Positions 1-7,685 of a DNA stretch of 64,000 bases are shown piece by piece. The notes beneath the pieces were generated by a model that had not been told where the DNA came from, did not search any database, and saw only the letters and a list, made by a program, of their open reading frames with translations. Position 1 is the stretch's first letter; every line of letters begins with the position of its first letter. The position numbers were made by a program, and so were the translations under genes. Source of the stretch: JAPOXR01 sp965199765 (GTDB lineage Bacteria; Pseudomonadota; Alphaproteobacteria; Rhodobacterales; Rhodobacteraceae); the NCBI GenBank assembly GCA_965199765.1, contig CBDATC010000002.1, positions 248,001 to 312,000 on the forward strand. Reading direction: 5' to 3'.

Positions 1-4
1 ACTT

Positions 5-87
5 TCAATCATTCGACGGCGGTTCCGTTATGTTGAATTTTCATCTCGCGCAGCGGATCCATGTTCATGTACTTTCACGTGTTTCAC
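5..87 (-). mobile_element. IS256-family transposase C-terminal remnant
   Basis: This 83-bp stretch matches the segment at 19714-19796 over its whole length with few mismatches and no gap. At 19.7 kb the same sequence encodes the last residues of an IS256-type transposase (KYMNMDP...). Here the minus strand still reads KYMNMDPLREM but has a stop codon just upstream, so it is dead. Nothing recognisable of the transposase survives to the right of position 110. The rest of the element, if any, lies left of the window. What is seen is the repeat; the IS256 assignment is carried over from the better preserved copy at 19.6-20.0 kb. Confidence 0.6.
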
Positions 88-111
88 CTGTGCCTCGTCG
101 CCTCTCGGGTG

Positions 112-590
112 AAAGAAATTCAGTGATGTATGCACGTGCCTCATTAACTCTAGATCGATTTCTGGCCGGCAACTTCAGATCCTCAAATTTGTGGCGAGTT
201 GCGACGAAGCGGAGGAATTCTTTTTGAAGTGTGCGAGGCAGGACTTGGGAAATGAGGGTAAACTTAATGTAATGCATACGAGACGCAATAGCGGTTGATT
301 GTGATTCCTCACTAGCTTCCACTCGTTATCAGGAAGATTAGAAGTGACGGTTGGATGCAATCTTCAACCAAAAGGAAGTTTTTGTGATTGTCAGTGTGGG
401 ATCAGACACAAGCAGACGAAATCAGTAACGCACCCTGCACCGAATTGCTTTGGAGGGATTTTGAAAATAATCAGTTGCCTGCGCAATCTCTGTTTCTCAA
501 AATCCCCCCTTCAAAATTCAGCGCGGCCAGTCATAAATCTAGCTGATGTCCAGATCCTGCAAATCTGGGCGATGTTTGACGCAAACCGAA
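112..590. other. Gap with no recognisable gene
   Basis: About 480 bp between the IS remnant and the lipoprotein gene. Short open frames exist on both strands, but none has a family signature, a convincing ribosome binding site or a plausible composition. The left part may be decayed insertion-sequence DNA because it adjoins the IS256 remnant. Confidence 0.4.
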
Positions 591-1684
591 CTATTGAGCG
601 GGCGGATCAGCAGTTCCGAACCAAGCGCCGATGAAAGCGCCTTCAGCTCCTGATGTCTCGGTCCAAGCGGCGGCAGCGGTGCCTGCTGCCAACCTCGGGT
701 CACCATCATCAGTTGGGATGTTGGAGAATTGTCCGCCCCATGAACCGGTTGTTGAAGGCGTAGGTATGTCGTTGCGCAAGACTACAATGTTATCACCTAC
801 AAAACTGCCATTGCCCGTGATGTCGGTTGGTTTCAATGTGAGCTTGTAAGGTTGAGTGCCCTTTATGGTTTGACCATCTTTGGTAAAGGCCACTACATAG
901 ACACCGTTGGCACACCCCATACAACCAGATATCATATTTGAATTGAAATTGGCCGTAAGGCTTACGTCAGTAGAAAATTCGCCTGCCTGATCGGGAATGC
1001 TACCGGTTCCCTCATAAACAAACAGTCCCGCGGCATTTCCGCGATAGGCAGCGGTTCCACTTGTAGGTAAATCGGGTGAATCAGTAGAAATTTCAGGCCC
1101 ATCAATGAAAGCGCCGAATTCTGCGTCGCTCAATTCCAAATCCTCGTCACTTGCAATAAATTCAGAGATATTCCCTTCAATGTGCATCCAGTATCCACCC
1201 GCCAAAAAATCGTTGTGATCACGGCTATTCCAGTTCGTATAAATTCCAGCCAGCGACAGACTATCGTCTTCTAAGTGAAGGACAGCATCACCTTGAAAAG
1301 TGTATCCCGGTAAGACTCGCGTTAGTTCTTCGCTTCCAACAATTTTGTTCAGAATTAATGTGCTGCCGTCTTCCCGTGTTATTGTCACGGATGGATTATC
1401 GCCGTCGAACTCGGCACTTGCTGTATCCGAAGTTATGTCGTTCTGACCTGCATTTGTCGATTGCGTGACGCTGCCGAATTTAGGAGAGTGACTTGCAACT
1501 TGTTTTGATCTTTCCTGCAACTCACTGGGATTCCCCGATATGATTTGATAGGATTCACTTAGAGGTTGATTTTCTTCCGTACCGGATGCGGGGGGGGGGT
1601 ATTTTCAATGGAAGAGCCACCTCCGCATGCTGCTAAGCCTCCCAGATAAGCGAACAAAAATATAAGTCTGCGTACTTGTTTCAT
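591..1684 (-). CDS. TbpB-like surface lipoprotein, frame interrupted at a C10 tract
   Basis: The ATG at 1684 opens a lipoprotein signal peptide, MKQVRRLIFLFAYLGGLAAC, with lipobox LAAC, followed by GGGSS. About ten codons after the lipobox cysteine a run of ten C (1590-1599, G on the plus strand) throws the frame off and a stop follows quickly. The rest of the protein lies in another frame to 591. It ends in a glycine-rich segment, GSWGGQFSN then GAEGAFIGAWFG, typical of the C-terminal beta-barrel of transferrin-binding-protein-B-like lipoproteins. Eight or eleven C would restore one frame of about 364 residues. This is either a phase-variable gene caught OFF or a homopolymer sequencing error; simple decay is less likely because about 310 codons downstream stay open. 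Such lipoproteins are usually surface exposed; the ligand here is unknown. Confidence 0.65.
1590..1599 (-). repeat. C10 homopolymer tract in the lipoprotein gene
   Basis: Ten consecutive G on the plus strand, read as C in the gene, sit directly downstream of the lipobox codons. The tract length decides whether the signal peptide and the body of the lipoprotein are in the same frame: 8 or 11 would be ON, 10 is OFF. Slipped-strand mispairing at such tracts is an established mechanism of phase variation in surface proteins. Confidence 0.6.
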
Positions 1685-2589
1685 ATCCAACTCCAAATTT
1701 CCACAGTTGAATCCCCATCCGGGGAAAGGCTGCTCGGTCTAACCGACATCTTCTACCTTATCCCACGCCAAAAATCAAAAAAATATGGTCCAAACTCGGT
1801 GATCTGCTTGCAGATTCCATTTTCATCTGGCGAGGGCAATAGAGGAAGTATGACAGCATACGGCTAATTTCGCATGTTTGGGAAAAATCAAGAACCTCCA
1901 GAGGTGGAACCGATGTCACGCATGCTCAAGCGGCTTCGTCTATGGGCAGGGAACTGAATGCAGTGAAGCGATCTGCGAACAAACTGAGAGATGCGCTATT
2001 GATATAAATGCGCCGAAACAGCTATCGAGGTTGTCGGCATTTATCTTCAGAGATAGAGCATTGGAGATATCTTCCCAGTGTTGAAGTCGGGCTGCCCGAG
2101 CGAGTTTCTGTGTTGTGAACCCAACTCACAGCGCATGGACTATCGCGGTTAATGCCGCAATTGCGCGGCGTGTCATGAGCTCGATGCACCTCAATCAACA
2201 TGCGCCTGGCTTCGGGACCGGCAATGGCTTTCACCGACAGCGCACTGAACCGCATGCGGAACAACGCGGTCATGCATGAACCTGCGCCATCCCAATAGTT
2301 GCGAAGCTTGGAGGATATTTCAAGCGAAAGCATGACCGGTGTCCCGGCGACGAGATCACCTGGATCGGTCAACCAAGCTTGACCAACGTCGCTTTGAGCC
2401 ACAAAGCGGGACGAAAGGCCGCAGCGTAAGCCGAATGCAAAGCCGGTTTTGAAATTGGTCGAAAAGCCGGTATAGAAGCAGGCCACAAAGCTGGAGAGCA
2501 GCAAACCACAGGCACCCATTAATCAGCCCTTGTCAAACGGATATTTGGCAGCTCGGCAGCGCTGACCACAACAACTGAAGAGAACGGAA
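1685..2589. other. Gap of about 900 bp, no recognised gene
   Basis: No family could be recognised on either strand. The longest open frame is on the minus strand at 2022-2519 (165 codons). It starts with a hydrophobic stretch (MGACGLLLSSFVACFYTG), but its composition is irregular and I see no domain. The plus strand between about 1910 and 2580 has broken stretches that look protein-like (for example FTDSALNRMRN), hinting at a decayed gene. The last 60 bp form the leader of the ThDP enzyme gene. Confidence 0.3.
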
Positions 2590-4236
2590 ATGCTGACAGT
2601 TGCCGAACTCATGGCGCGAACGCTGGCTGCAAACCGAATGAACACTGTGTTTTGTCTTCCCGGTTATCAGCTCGATCCGTTCATGGATGCAATGTACGAT
2701 TTAAGGGAAACCGTTCGAGTTGTGCACACAAGACATGAGCAAGGGGCAGCCTACATGGCGCTGGGCGCATTTGCAGCGACCAACAAACCTCAGCTGTATT
2801 GTGTGGTCGCTGGGCCAGGCTTTCTGAACACAACCGCGGCACTGTCGACTGCACTGGCAGTGAACGCTCGTATCCTCGCAATGATCGGTGAAATCCCGCT
2901 TGCAGGTCGTGGGAAAGGGCTTGGATTACTGCATGAAATTCCAAATGCGGCAGGCATTCTCGCTTCATTAACAAAACATGCGGAATCACTTGAATCCGGA
3001 TCCAAGGCGAAGCAGGTTCTGACCGACACTTGGCGATCTCTATCGACTGGGCCTCCTGGACCGGTAGGCCTCAGTGTTCCTACCGACATTTGGAAGGAAA
3101 AGACCGCTGAACTCGACGCTTCAGTTTTTTCCCGTACTCCTTCGCATGCCATCAATGAGGAGAAGGTGGAAAGAGCCGCTAGTATGATTTTGTGTTCAAA
3201 ATCGCCGCTTATTGTCGTCGGCGGCGGAGCACAGGACTGCTCCGAGGACGTAAAACGGCTTTCTGAAGCGATTAAAGCACCGGTCGTTGCGTTTCGTAGT
3301 GGGCAAGGAGTTTTGCCGGCTGAAAGTGAAAACGCGATTTCCATGCCCGTTGCGCATGAGCTTTGGCCTCAGGTTGATCTGGTTGTCGGGCTGGGAACCC
3401 GGCTGCGCCAGCTTTCCATGTGGGGACACGACCGCAAACTGAAGTCAGTTCATATCACATTGAACGCAGATGAACTGGGGCGGGTTGACATTCCAACAGT
3501 CGGAATATGTGGGGATCTGGTTCAGGCTTTGCCTTTAATTCTCTCAGCTCTTGAAGGAAAGGAATCACCGAATTCCGATTGGGCGGACACAGTTCAGAGC
3601 GTAAAGGATCGAATTAATCGAAAAGTTCATGAAAGACTCAAAGCCCAGCTGGACTGGCTGCGAGCAATTCGAAGCGAGCTTCCGCCCGATGGCATTTTGG
3701 TGGATGAAATCACACAGATGGGCTACGTCTCCCGACTTGCTTATCCAGTGCACAAGCCACGTACATTTATCACATCCGGCTACCAAGGCACCCTGGGGTA
3801 TGGATATGCCACGGCGCTCGGTGCTGCAATTTCAAGGCCTGATGTGCCAGTAGTGAACTTTTGCGGTGACGGGGGTGCTTTGTATGCTTTGAATGAAATC
3901 TCAACTGCCGTACATCATAAGATTAATCTCACGACTGTGATCTTTGTGGATGGCCATTTCGGCAATGTTCGCACCTATCAGCGCAACTACTACCAAGGAC
4001 GCTTCATAGCAACAGAATTAAGCAATCCGGATTTCGTCAAATATGCTGAATCATTTGGCGCACAGGGACTGCGGGCGCAAACGCCGCAAGAACTCCGGCT
4101 TCGACTGCGGGAGGGAATGGCACATGCCGGCCCGACATTAATTGAAATTCCCGTTGATGAATTCAACAGCCCCTGGGAGTTCATTCTGTTGCCTAAAAAC
4201 CGAGGTCCGGACGCTGGAAAGCTGGCTTTGGTTTGA
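2590..4236 (+). CDS. Thiamine-diphosphate-dependent enzyme, acetolactate synthase-like
   Basis: At 548 residues this has the three-domain layout of the acetolactate synthase/decarboxylase family: an N-terminal pyrimidine-binding domain (about 1-165) with the activating glutamate Glu50 in the motif RHEQGAAY, a central Rossmann-like domain (about 190-320), and a C-terminal PP domain with the GDG motif at 426-428 and its partner segment DGHFGN about 28 residues later. It stands alone: no small ilvN-type regulatory subunit follows and prfB lies downstream, so it is probably not the biosynthetic acetolactate synthase. Substrate is not deducible; related enzymes act on glyoxylate, sulfoacetaldehyde, benzoylformate or acetolactate. 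The ATG at 2590 has a purine-rich leader (GAACGGAA). Confidence 0.85.
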   Translation: MLTVAELMARTLAANRMNTVFCLPGYQLDPFMDAMYDLRETVRVVHTRHEQGAAYMALGAFAATNKPQLYCVVAGPGFLNTTAALSTALAVNARILAMIGEIPLAGRGKGLGLLHEIPNAAGILASLTKHAESLESGSKAKQVLTDTWRSLSTGPPGPVGLSVPTDIWKEKTAELDASVFSRTPSHAINEEKVERAASMILCSKSPLIVVGGGAQDCSEDVKRLSEAIKAPVVAFRSGQGVLPAESENAISMPVAHELWPQVDLVVGLGTRLRQLSMWGHDRKLKSVHITLNADELGRVDIPTVGICGDLVQALPLILSALEGKESPNSDWADTVQSVKDRINRKVHERLKAQLDWLRAIRSELPPDGILVDEITQMGYVSRLAYPVHKPRTFITSGYQGTLGYGYATALGAAISRPDVPVVNFCGDGGALYALNEISTAVHHKINLTTVIFVDGHFGNVRTYQRNYYQGRFIATELSNPDFVKYAESFGAQGLRAQTPQELRLRLREGMAHAGPTLIEIPVDEFNSPWEFILLPKNRGPDAGKLALV

Positions 4237-4391
4237 CAGAAACCGCTGGGCCGCATATTGCATCGTCTCATCCAATTGCGGCGTTTGACGACACACGCTG
4301 CTGCAATGAACAGTCGCTGAATTTACTGGAAATGGCCCCGCAGCGATATCTGCGGAAGCTGCCAAGTTAACTTGAAACCTGGATCAGGCAA

Positions 4392-5516
4392 ATGCGCTCA
4401 GAAACATTGGCGGTGGTAGAGGCCATCCAAAAATCCCTTTCACTGGTCCGTCTCAGACTAAATCGGCCGGAGACAGAGAAACGTATCAAAGAACTGAATG
4501 ATGTTTCCGAGGACCCCAGCATTTGGAATGATCCTCAGCGCGCCCGCAAACTCATGCAGGAACGTCAGCGTCTTGTGGAATCTTTGGAGTCTTATGACAG
4601 TTTTGCTCGGAAATTGGATGATGCCATGGAGCTTTTGGAGCTCGCTGAAATGGAAGAGGACGACAAAGTCGTTGAAGAAGCCGAAGGGTTGCTCCACAAC
4701 TTGATGAAGGTCGCGGAGACGAAGGAAATCGACGCGCTTCTAAGTGGGGAGGCGGATGGCAACGATGCATTTGTGGAAATCAATGCCGGGGCTGGAGGAA
4801 CAGAATCCTGTGATTGGGCCGCTATGCTGTCCAGAATGTATGAGAAATGGGCGCAGCGGCGCGGATATGGACATGAATTGATTTCTTTGAACCGCGATGC
4901 AGAAGCCGGGCTAAAGTCGGTGACTCATCGATTCACAGGGGAAAATGCATATGGCTGGCTAAAGACCGAGTCCGGCGTTCATCGTCTGGTTCGGAATTCG
5001 CCTTTCGACAGCAACTCCAGACGTCACACTTCCTTCAGTTCGGTTTGGGTCTATCCTGCGGTTGACGAAAGCATAGAAATCGAAATCAATCCCGCTGAAT
5101 TAAGGGTCGATACCTTCCGTGCATCCGGAGCGGGGGGCCAGCATGTGAACAAGACTGATTCGGCGGTCCGCATGACGCATACCCCAACCGGAATTGTCGT
5201 CACTTCATCCGAAAAGTCGCAGCATCAAAACCGATCGATTTGCATGAATGCTCTGCGTTCGCGGCTGTATGAACTGGAACTGCGCAAGCGAACGGAAAAA
5301 ATTCAGGCGCTGCACAGTCAAAAGAGCGACGCGGGATGGGGCAGTCAAATTCGTTCGTATGTGCTGACGCCCTACCAAATGGTGAAAGATCTGCGAACCA
5401 GTGTTGAGACCTCCGACACACAGGGAGTGCTGGACGGCAATCTAGACGAATTTATGGCATCTGTTTTAGCGCATAATGTATCGGGTATGTCCCGATCGGA
5501 AGCGGAAGCTTTGTAA
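4392..5516 (+). CDS. prfB: Peptide chain release factor 2
   Basis: RF2 recognises UGA and UAA stop codons in the ribosomal A site and triggers peptide release. The 374-residue product carries the SPF stop-recognition motif (RNSPFDSNS) and the universal GGQ motif at 248-250 in GAGGQHVNKTDSAVR, which reaches the peptidyl transferase centre. Length matches the family. Unlike Escherichia coli prfB, the frame is continuous: there is no in-frame UGA or programmed +1 frameshift near codon 25, so this copy lacks that autoregulation. A symmetric stem-loop follows directly downstream. Confidence 0.97.
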   Translation: MRSETLAVVEAIQKSLSLVRLRLNRPETEKRIKELNDVSEDPSIWNDPQRARKLMQERQRLVESLESYDSFARKLDDAMELLELAEMEEDDKVVEEAEGLLHNLMKVAETKEIDALLSGEADGNDAFVEINAGAGGTESCDWAAMLSRMYEKWAQRRGYGHELISLNRDAEAGLKSVTHRFTGENAYGWLKTESGVHRLVRNSPFDSNSRRHTSFSSVWVYPAVDESIEIEINPAELRVDTFRASGAGGQHVNKTDSAVRMTHTPTGIVVTSSEKSQHQNRSICMNALRSRLYELELRKRTEKIQALHSQKSDAGWGSQIRSYVLTPYQMVKDLRTSVETSDTQGVLDGNLDEFMASVLAHNVSGMSRSEAEAL

Positions 5517-5523
5517 GCTAACA

Positions 5524-5547
5524 CTGCCCGCCGCATTTGGCGGGCAG
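5524..5547. terminator. Bidirectional stem-loop between prfB and the bactofilin gene
   Basis: A perfect 9-bp stem, CTGCCCGCC with GGCGGGCAG around the loop GCATTT, lies a few bases after the prfB stop codon and 47 bp beyond the end of the convergent bactofilin gene. There is no long T run, so intrinsic termination is plausible rather than certain. Confidence 0.5.
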
Positions 5548-5593
5548 CTAATGGGATCGAAATCAGCAATTGATCCCGTATTGCTCAGATCAC

Positions 5594-6124
5594 TCAAGCG
5601 AGTGCTTTTCGCCCAGCTTGCTGCGGCGGCTGTTTGAGCGGGGGATTGACCGCGCGCCGCTGACCTTGGTTGGACGCGGCAGATGGTCCCTTTGCAAGAG
5701 GATTTTCCTGCCGTTTCACTGAGCCTTCGAAGTGGGCGCCAGCTTCAATGGCAATTGTCTCGTGCACGATATCGCCTTTCACTCGCGCACCATTGTTCAA
5801 TCGGACCTTGTTGCCGCGGATTTCACCTTTAATGCGGCCATTAACCACGACTTCCTCCGCCGAAATCTGACCTTCGATGACCGCATTTTCACCGACTTGG
5901 ATTAGCTTGGCTTTGAGGTTGCCTTCCACACGTCCTTCAATCATCACTTCCCGTTCGGAAATCAAATTGCCTTTGACGCTTAGGTCGGCTGAAAGAACCG
6001 AAGGACTTTGCTTCCTTTCGGGCCGCGGTATCTGCCCGCGCGCGATTCGAGGATCATCCCCTGGTTTCGCGTCACGTTGCTGGGGTGCTGCTGTCTGTTC
6101 TGGTGTGCTCTTGCTAGAAAACAT
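5594..6124 (-). CDS. Bactofilin family cytoskeletal protein
   Basis: Bactofilins polymerise without nucleotide into filaments that recruit cell-wall enzymes to defined sites. The core (about residues 45-150) is a right-handed beta-helix with repeated hydrophobic rungs such as LISEREVMIEGRVEGNLKAK and VVVNGRIKGEIRGNKVRL, flanked by disordered, proline- and glutamine-rich tails. I place the start at the ATG at 6124 (MFSSKSTPEQ), which overlaps the stop of the upstream M23 peptidase gene by 11 bp; the longer open frame to 6175 lies inside that gene. The product is 176 residues. The overlap implies translational coupling with the peptidase, a pairing known in alphaproteobacteria where the two proteins act together in morphogenesis. 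Confidence 0.9.
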   Translation of the reverse strand: MFSSKSTPEQTAAPQQRDAKPGDDPRIARGQIPRPERKQSPSVLSADLSVKGNLISEREVMIEGRVEGNLKAKLIQVGENAVIEGQISAEEVVVNGRIKGEIRGNKVRLNNGARVKGDIVHETIAIEAGAHFEGSVKRQENPLAKGPSAASNQGQRRAVNPPLKQPPQQAGRKALA

Positions 6125-7379
6125 ATTCGTCTGCCTTGATGTATTTGATGGGGTCGACTGCCTTGCCGCTGACAAGGACTTCGTAATGAAGGTGTGATCC
6201 CGTTGACTGGCCTGTCGAGCCCATATCTGCGATCACTTGGTTTCGCGAGACGCTTTGCCCCTTCTTCACGTGGATTTTCGAAAGGTGGGCATACAGTGTT
6301 TTGTGCCCGGTTGGATGCCGGACGATTACTGTTTTTCCATAATTGGCCTTTCTTCCGACAAATTCTACGATGCCGTTGCCTGTGACATGAATAGGTGTTC
6401 TCAGAGGCGCAGCAAAATCAGCACCGCTGTGGAACTGGCGATTGCCGGTAATTGGGTGGGTTCTCATGCCAAACGCGCTCGTATATCGGTTGCTTTGCTT
6501 TACAGGATGTCCGATTGGCATTGCCAAATGCGCCAATCTGTAGAGATTCATCGTTTCAATTTCCGCTGCCAATTCATCGATCAATCCGACGCTGAATATA
6601 GGAACCGAATCACTTTCGGATAAACCAAAAGTCAGATTCGGCGAATCGGCACCGCCAGCCCCTGAATATATCGACGCCATCAGTTTTGACAATTCATCTG
6701 CATCAAAACCCAAGCGATCGAACTGTTTCTCTAATCCTTCGGTCGCGAACCTCACCGACTGGATGAGAGAGGTTAGCGCTCTCTCTGTCTTAAGCTGCTG
6801 CTCGTTCATTTGTCGGAGGCGATCGGAATTAACGGCCCTTTGTTTCTGAAGCTCTTCTTGAGCATCATTCAGATCAATCAATGCTGTTTCGAGCGCATTC
6901 AAATATAGTTCCGAACTGTCATTGGATTTAGCCGTGGTGGAATTGGGATCAGGAACAGCTGTGCCCGAAGACGCTTGCTGCAGAGTGCCGTGCAATTCTT
7001 CTAGAGAAACAGCAAGCTGAAGATTTCTTTTGAGAGTCTCATCAGCCAAACGTTTGTAGGATTCTGCTTGATCCCGCATTGATGCGATAGTGCTGACATA
7101 TTGTTGCAGCTTACTCGAAGCCATCACGTCTATCGTCGAGTCGACCTGAGCACCTGAGTCGCGGAAAGAAAGAGCCAGCTGGTTTGTGAGAGACGCCGTG
7201 GTTGCGACACTGAGCCAGCAGAACACGCTAATTGCTACAAATACACCAAGGATCTGACTGCCCGCGCTCAGCCGAAAAGACTGGGTTTCGCCAGAAGACC
7301 TTATAACGATTTCTCGGGTTGGAAGCAGGCGTTCGAGCCAGTTTATCCGAGAATGAGTTTGCCTGTTCTGCTGCCTCAC
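6114..7379 (-). CDS. M23 family metallopeptidase, membrane-anchored, LmdC-like
   Basis: A 421-residue putative peptidoglycan endopeptidase. It has a short cytoplasmic N-terminus, one transmembrane segment (about 43-65), a long coiled coil (about 85-205) and a C-terminal LytM/M23 domain. The zinc-site motifs are present: HSGADFAAP and HLHYEV, with YAHLSK between. The cytoplasmic tail followed by a periplasmic hydrolase fits a protein recruited by the bactofilin encoded immediately downstream with an 11-bp overlap. A comparable pair, LmdC and BacA, has been described in stalked budding alphaproteobacteria (from memory). The likely start is a GTG at 7379, which is not strongly supported by a Shine-Dalgarno site. 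Confidence 0.88.
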   Translation of the reverse strand: MRQQNRQTHSRINWLERLLPTREIVIRSSGETQSFRLSAGSQILGVFVAISVFCWLSVATTASLTNQLALSFRDSGAQVDSTIDVMASSKLQQYVSTIASMRDQAESYKRLADETLKRNLQLAVSLEELHGTLQQASSGTAVPDPNSTTAKSNDSSELYLNALETALIDLNDAQEELQKQRAVNSDRLRQMNEQQLKTERALTSLIQSVRFATEGLEKQFDRLGFDADELSKLMASIYSGAGGADSPNLTFGLSESDSVPIFSVGLIDELAAEIETMNLYRLAHLAMPIGHPVKQSNRYTSAFGMRTHPITGNRQFHSGADFAAPLRTPIHVTGNGIVEFVGRKANYGKTVIVRHPTGHKTLYAHLSKIHVKKGQSVSRNQVIADMGSTGQSTGSHLHYEVLVSGKAVDPIKYIKADEYVF

Positions 7380-7685
7380 TTATTCAATCAAACGGTTACT
7401 GCTCAATTTCGATGTTTATGGAGTTCTCTTAACTCAAATTGGACAGACAAGCAAGCATTCCGTAAACTAGAGACGGCGTGCCGAATTGCAGCGGGTTCAC
7501 GCTGGAATCCTGAGGTCTGCAAAAGTTGTCATTTCAGTTTGCACGTCGGTCGGAATTTAGAAATGGAACACAGACAGTTACTTCTTTCCGCGAAGCCGTC
7601 TCTTTTTTTCGACCAGCCAATTTGAATTGCAGCACATCAAGGATCGCAAAAAATAAGCACGAATCCTGACAAGCCTCCGTATCGA
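7380..7685. other. Divergent intergenic region
   Basis: A 306-bp spacer between the divergent M23 peptidase and AsmA-like genes; it must hold both promoters. I see no clear -35/-10 pair, no RNA gene and no repeat. Confidence 0.4.

Noticed and set aside
1878..2084. Small plus-strand cysteine-containing ORF of 68 codons
   Set aside because: Cysteine placement does not match any zinc-binding pattern, and there is no ribosome binding site or family match.
6125..6175. Longer bactofilin starting at 6175
   Set aside because: It would lie inside the M23 peptidase C-terminus in another frame; the ATG at 6124 starts in the overlap and gives the normal disordered tail.
7353..7625. Plus-strand ORF of 90 codons in the divergent spacer
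   Set aside because: No start signal, no domain, and it overlaps the 5' part of the M23 gene on the other strand.
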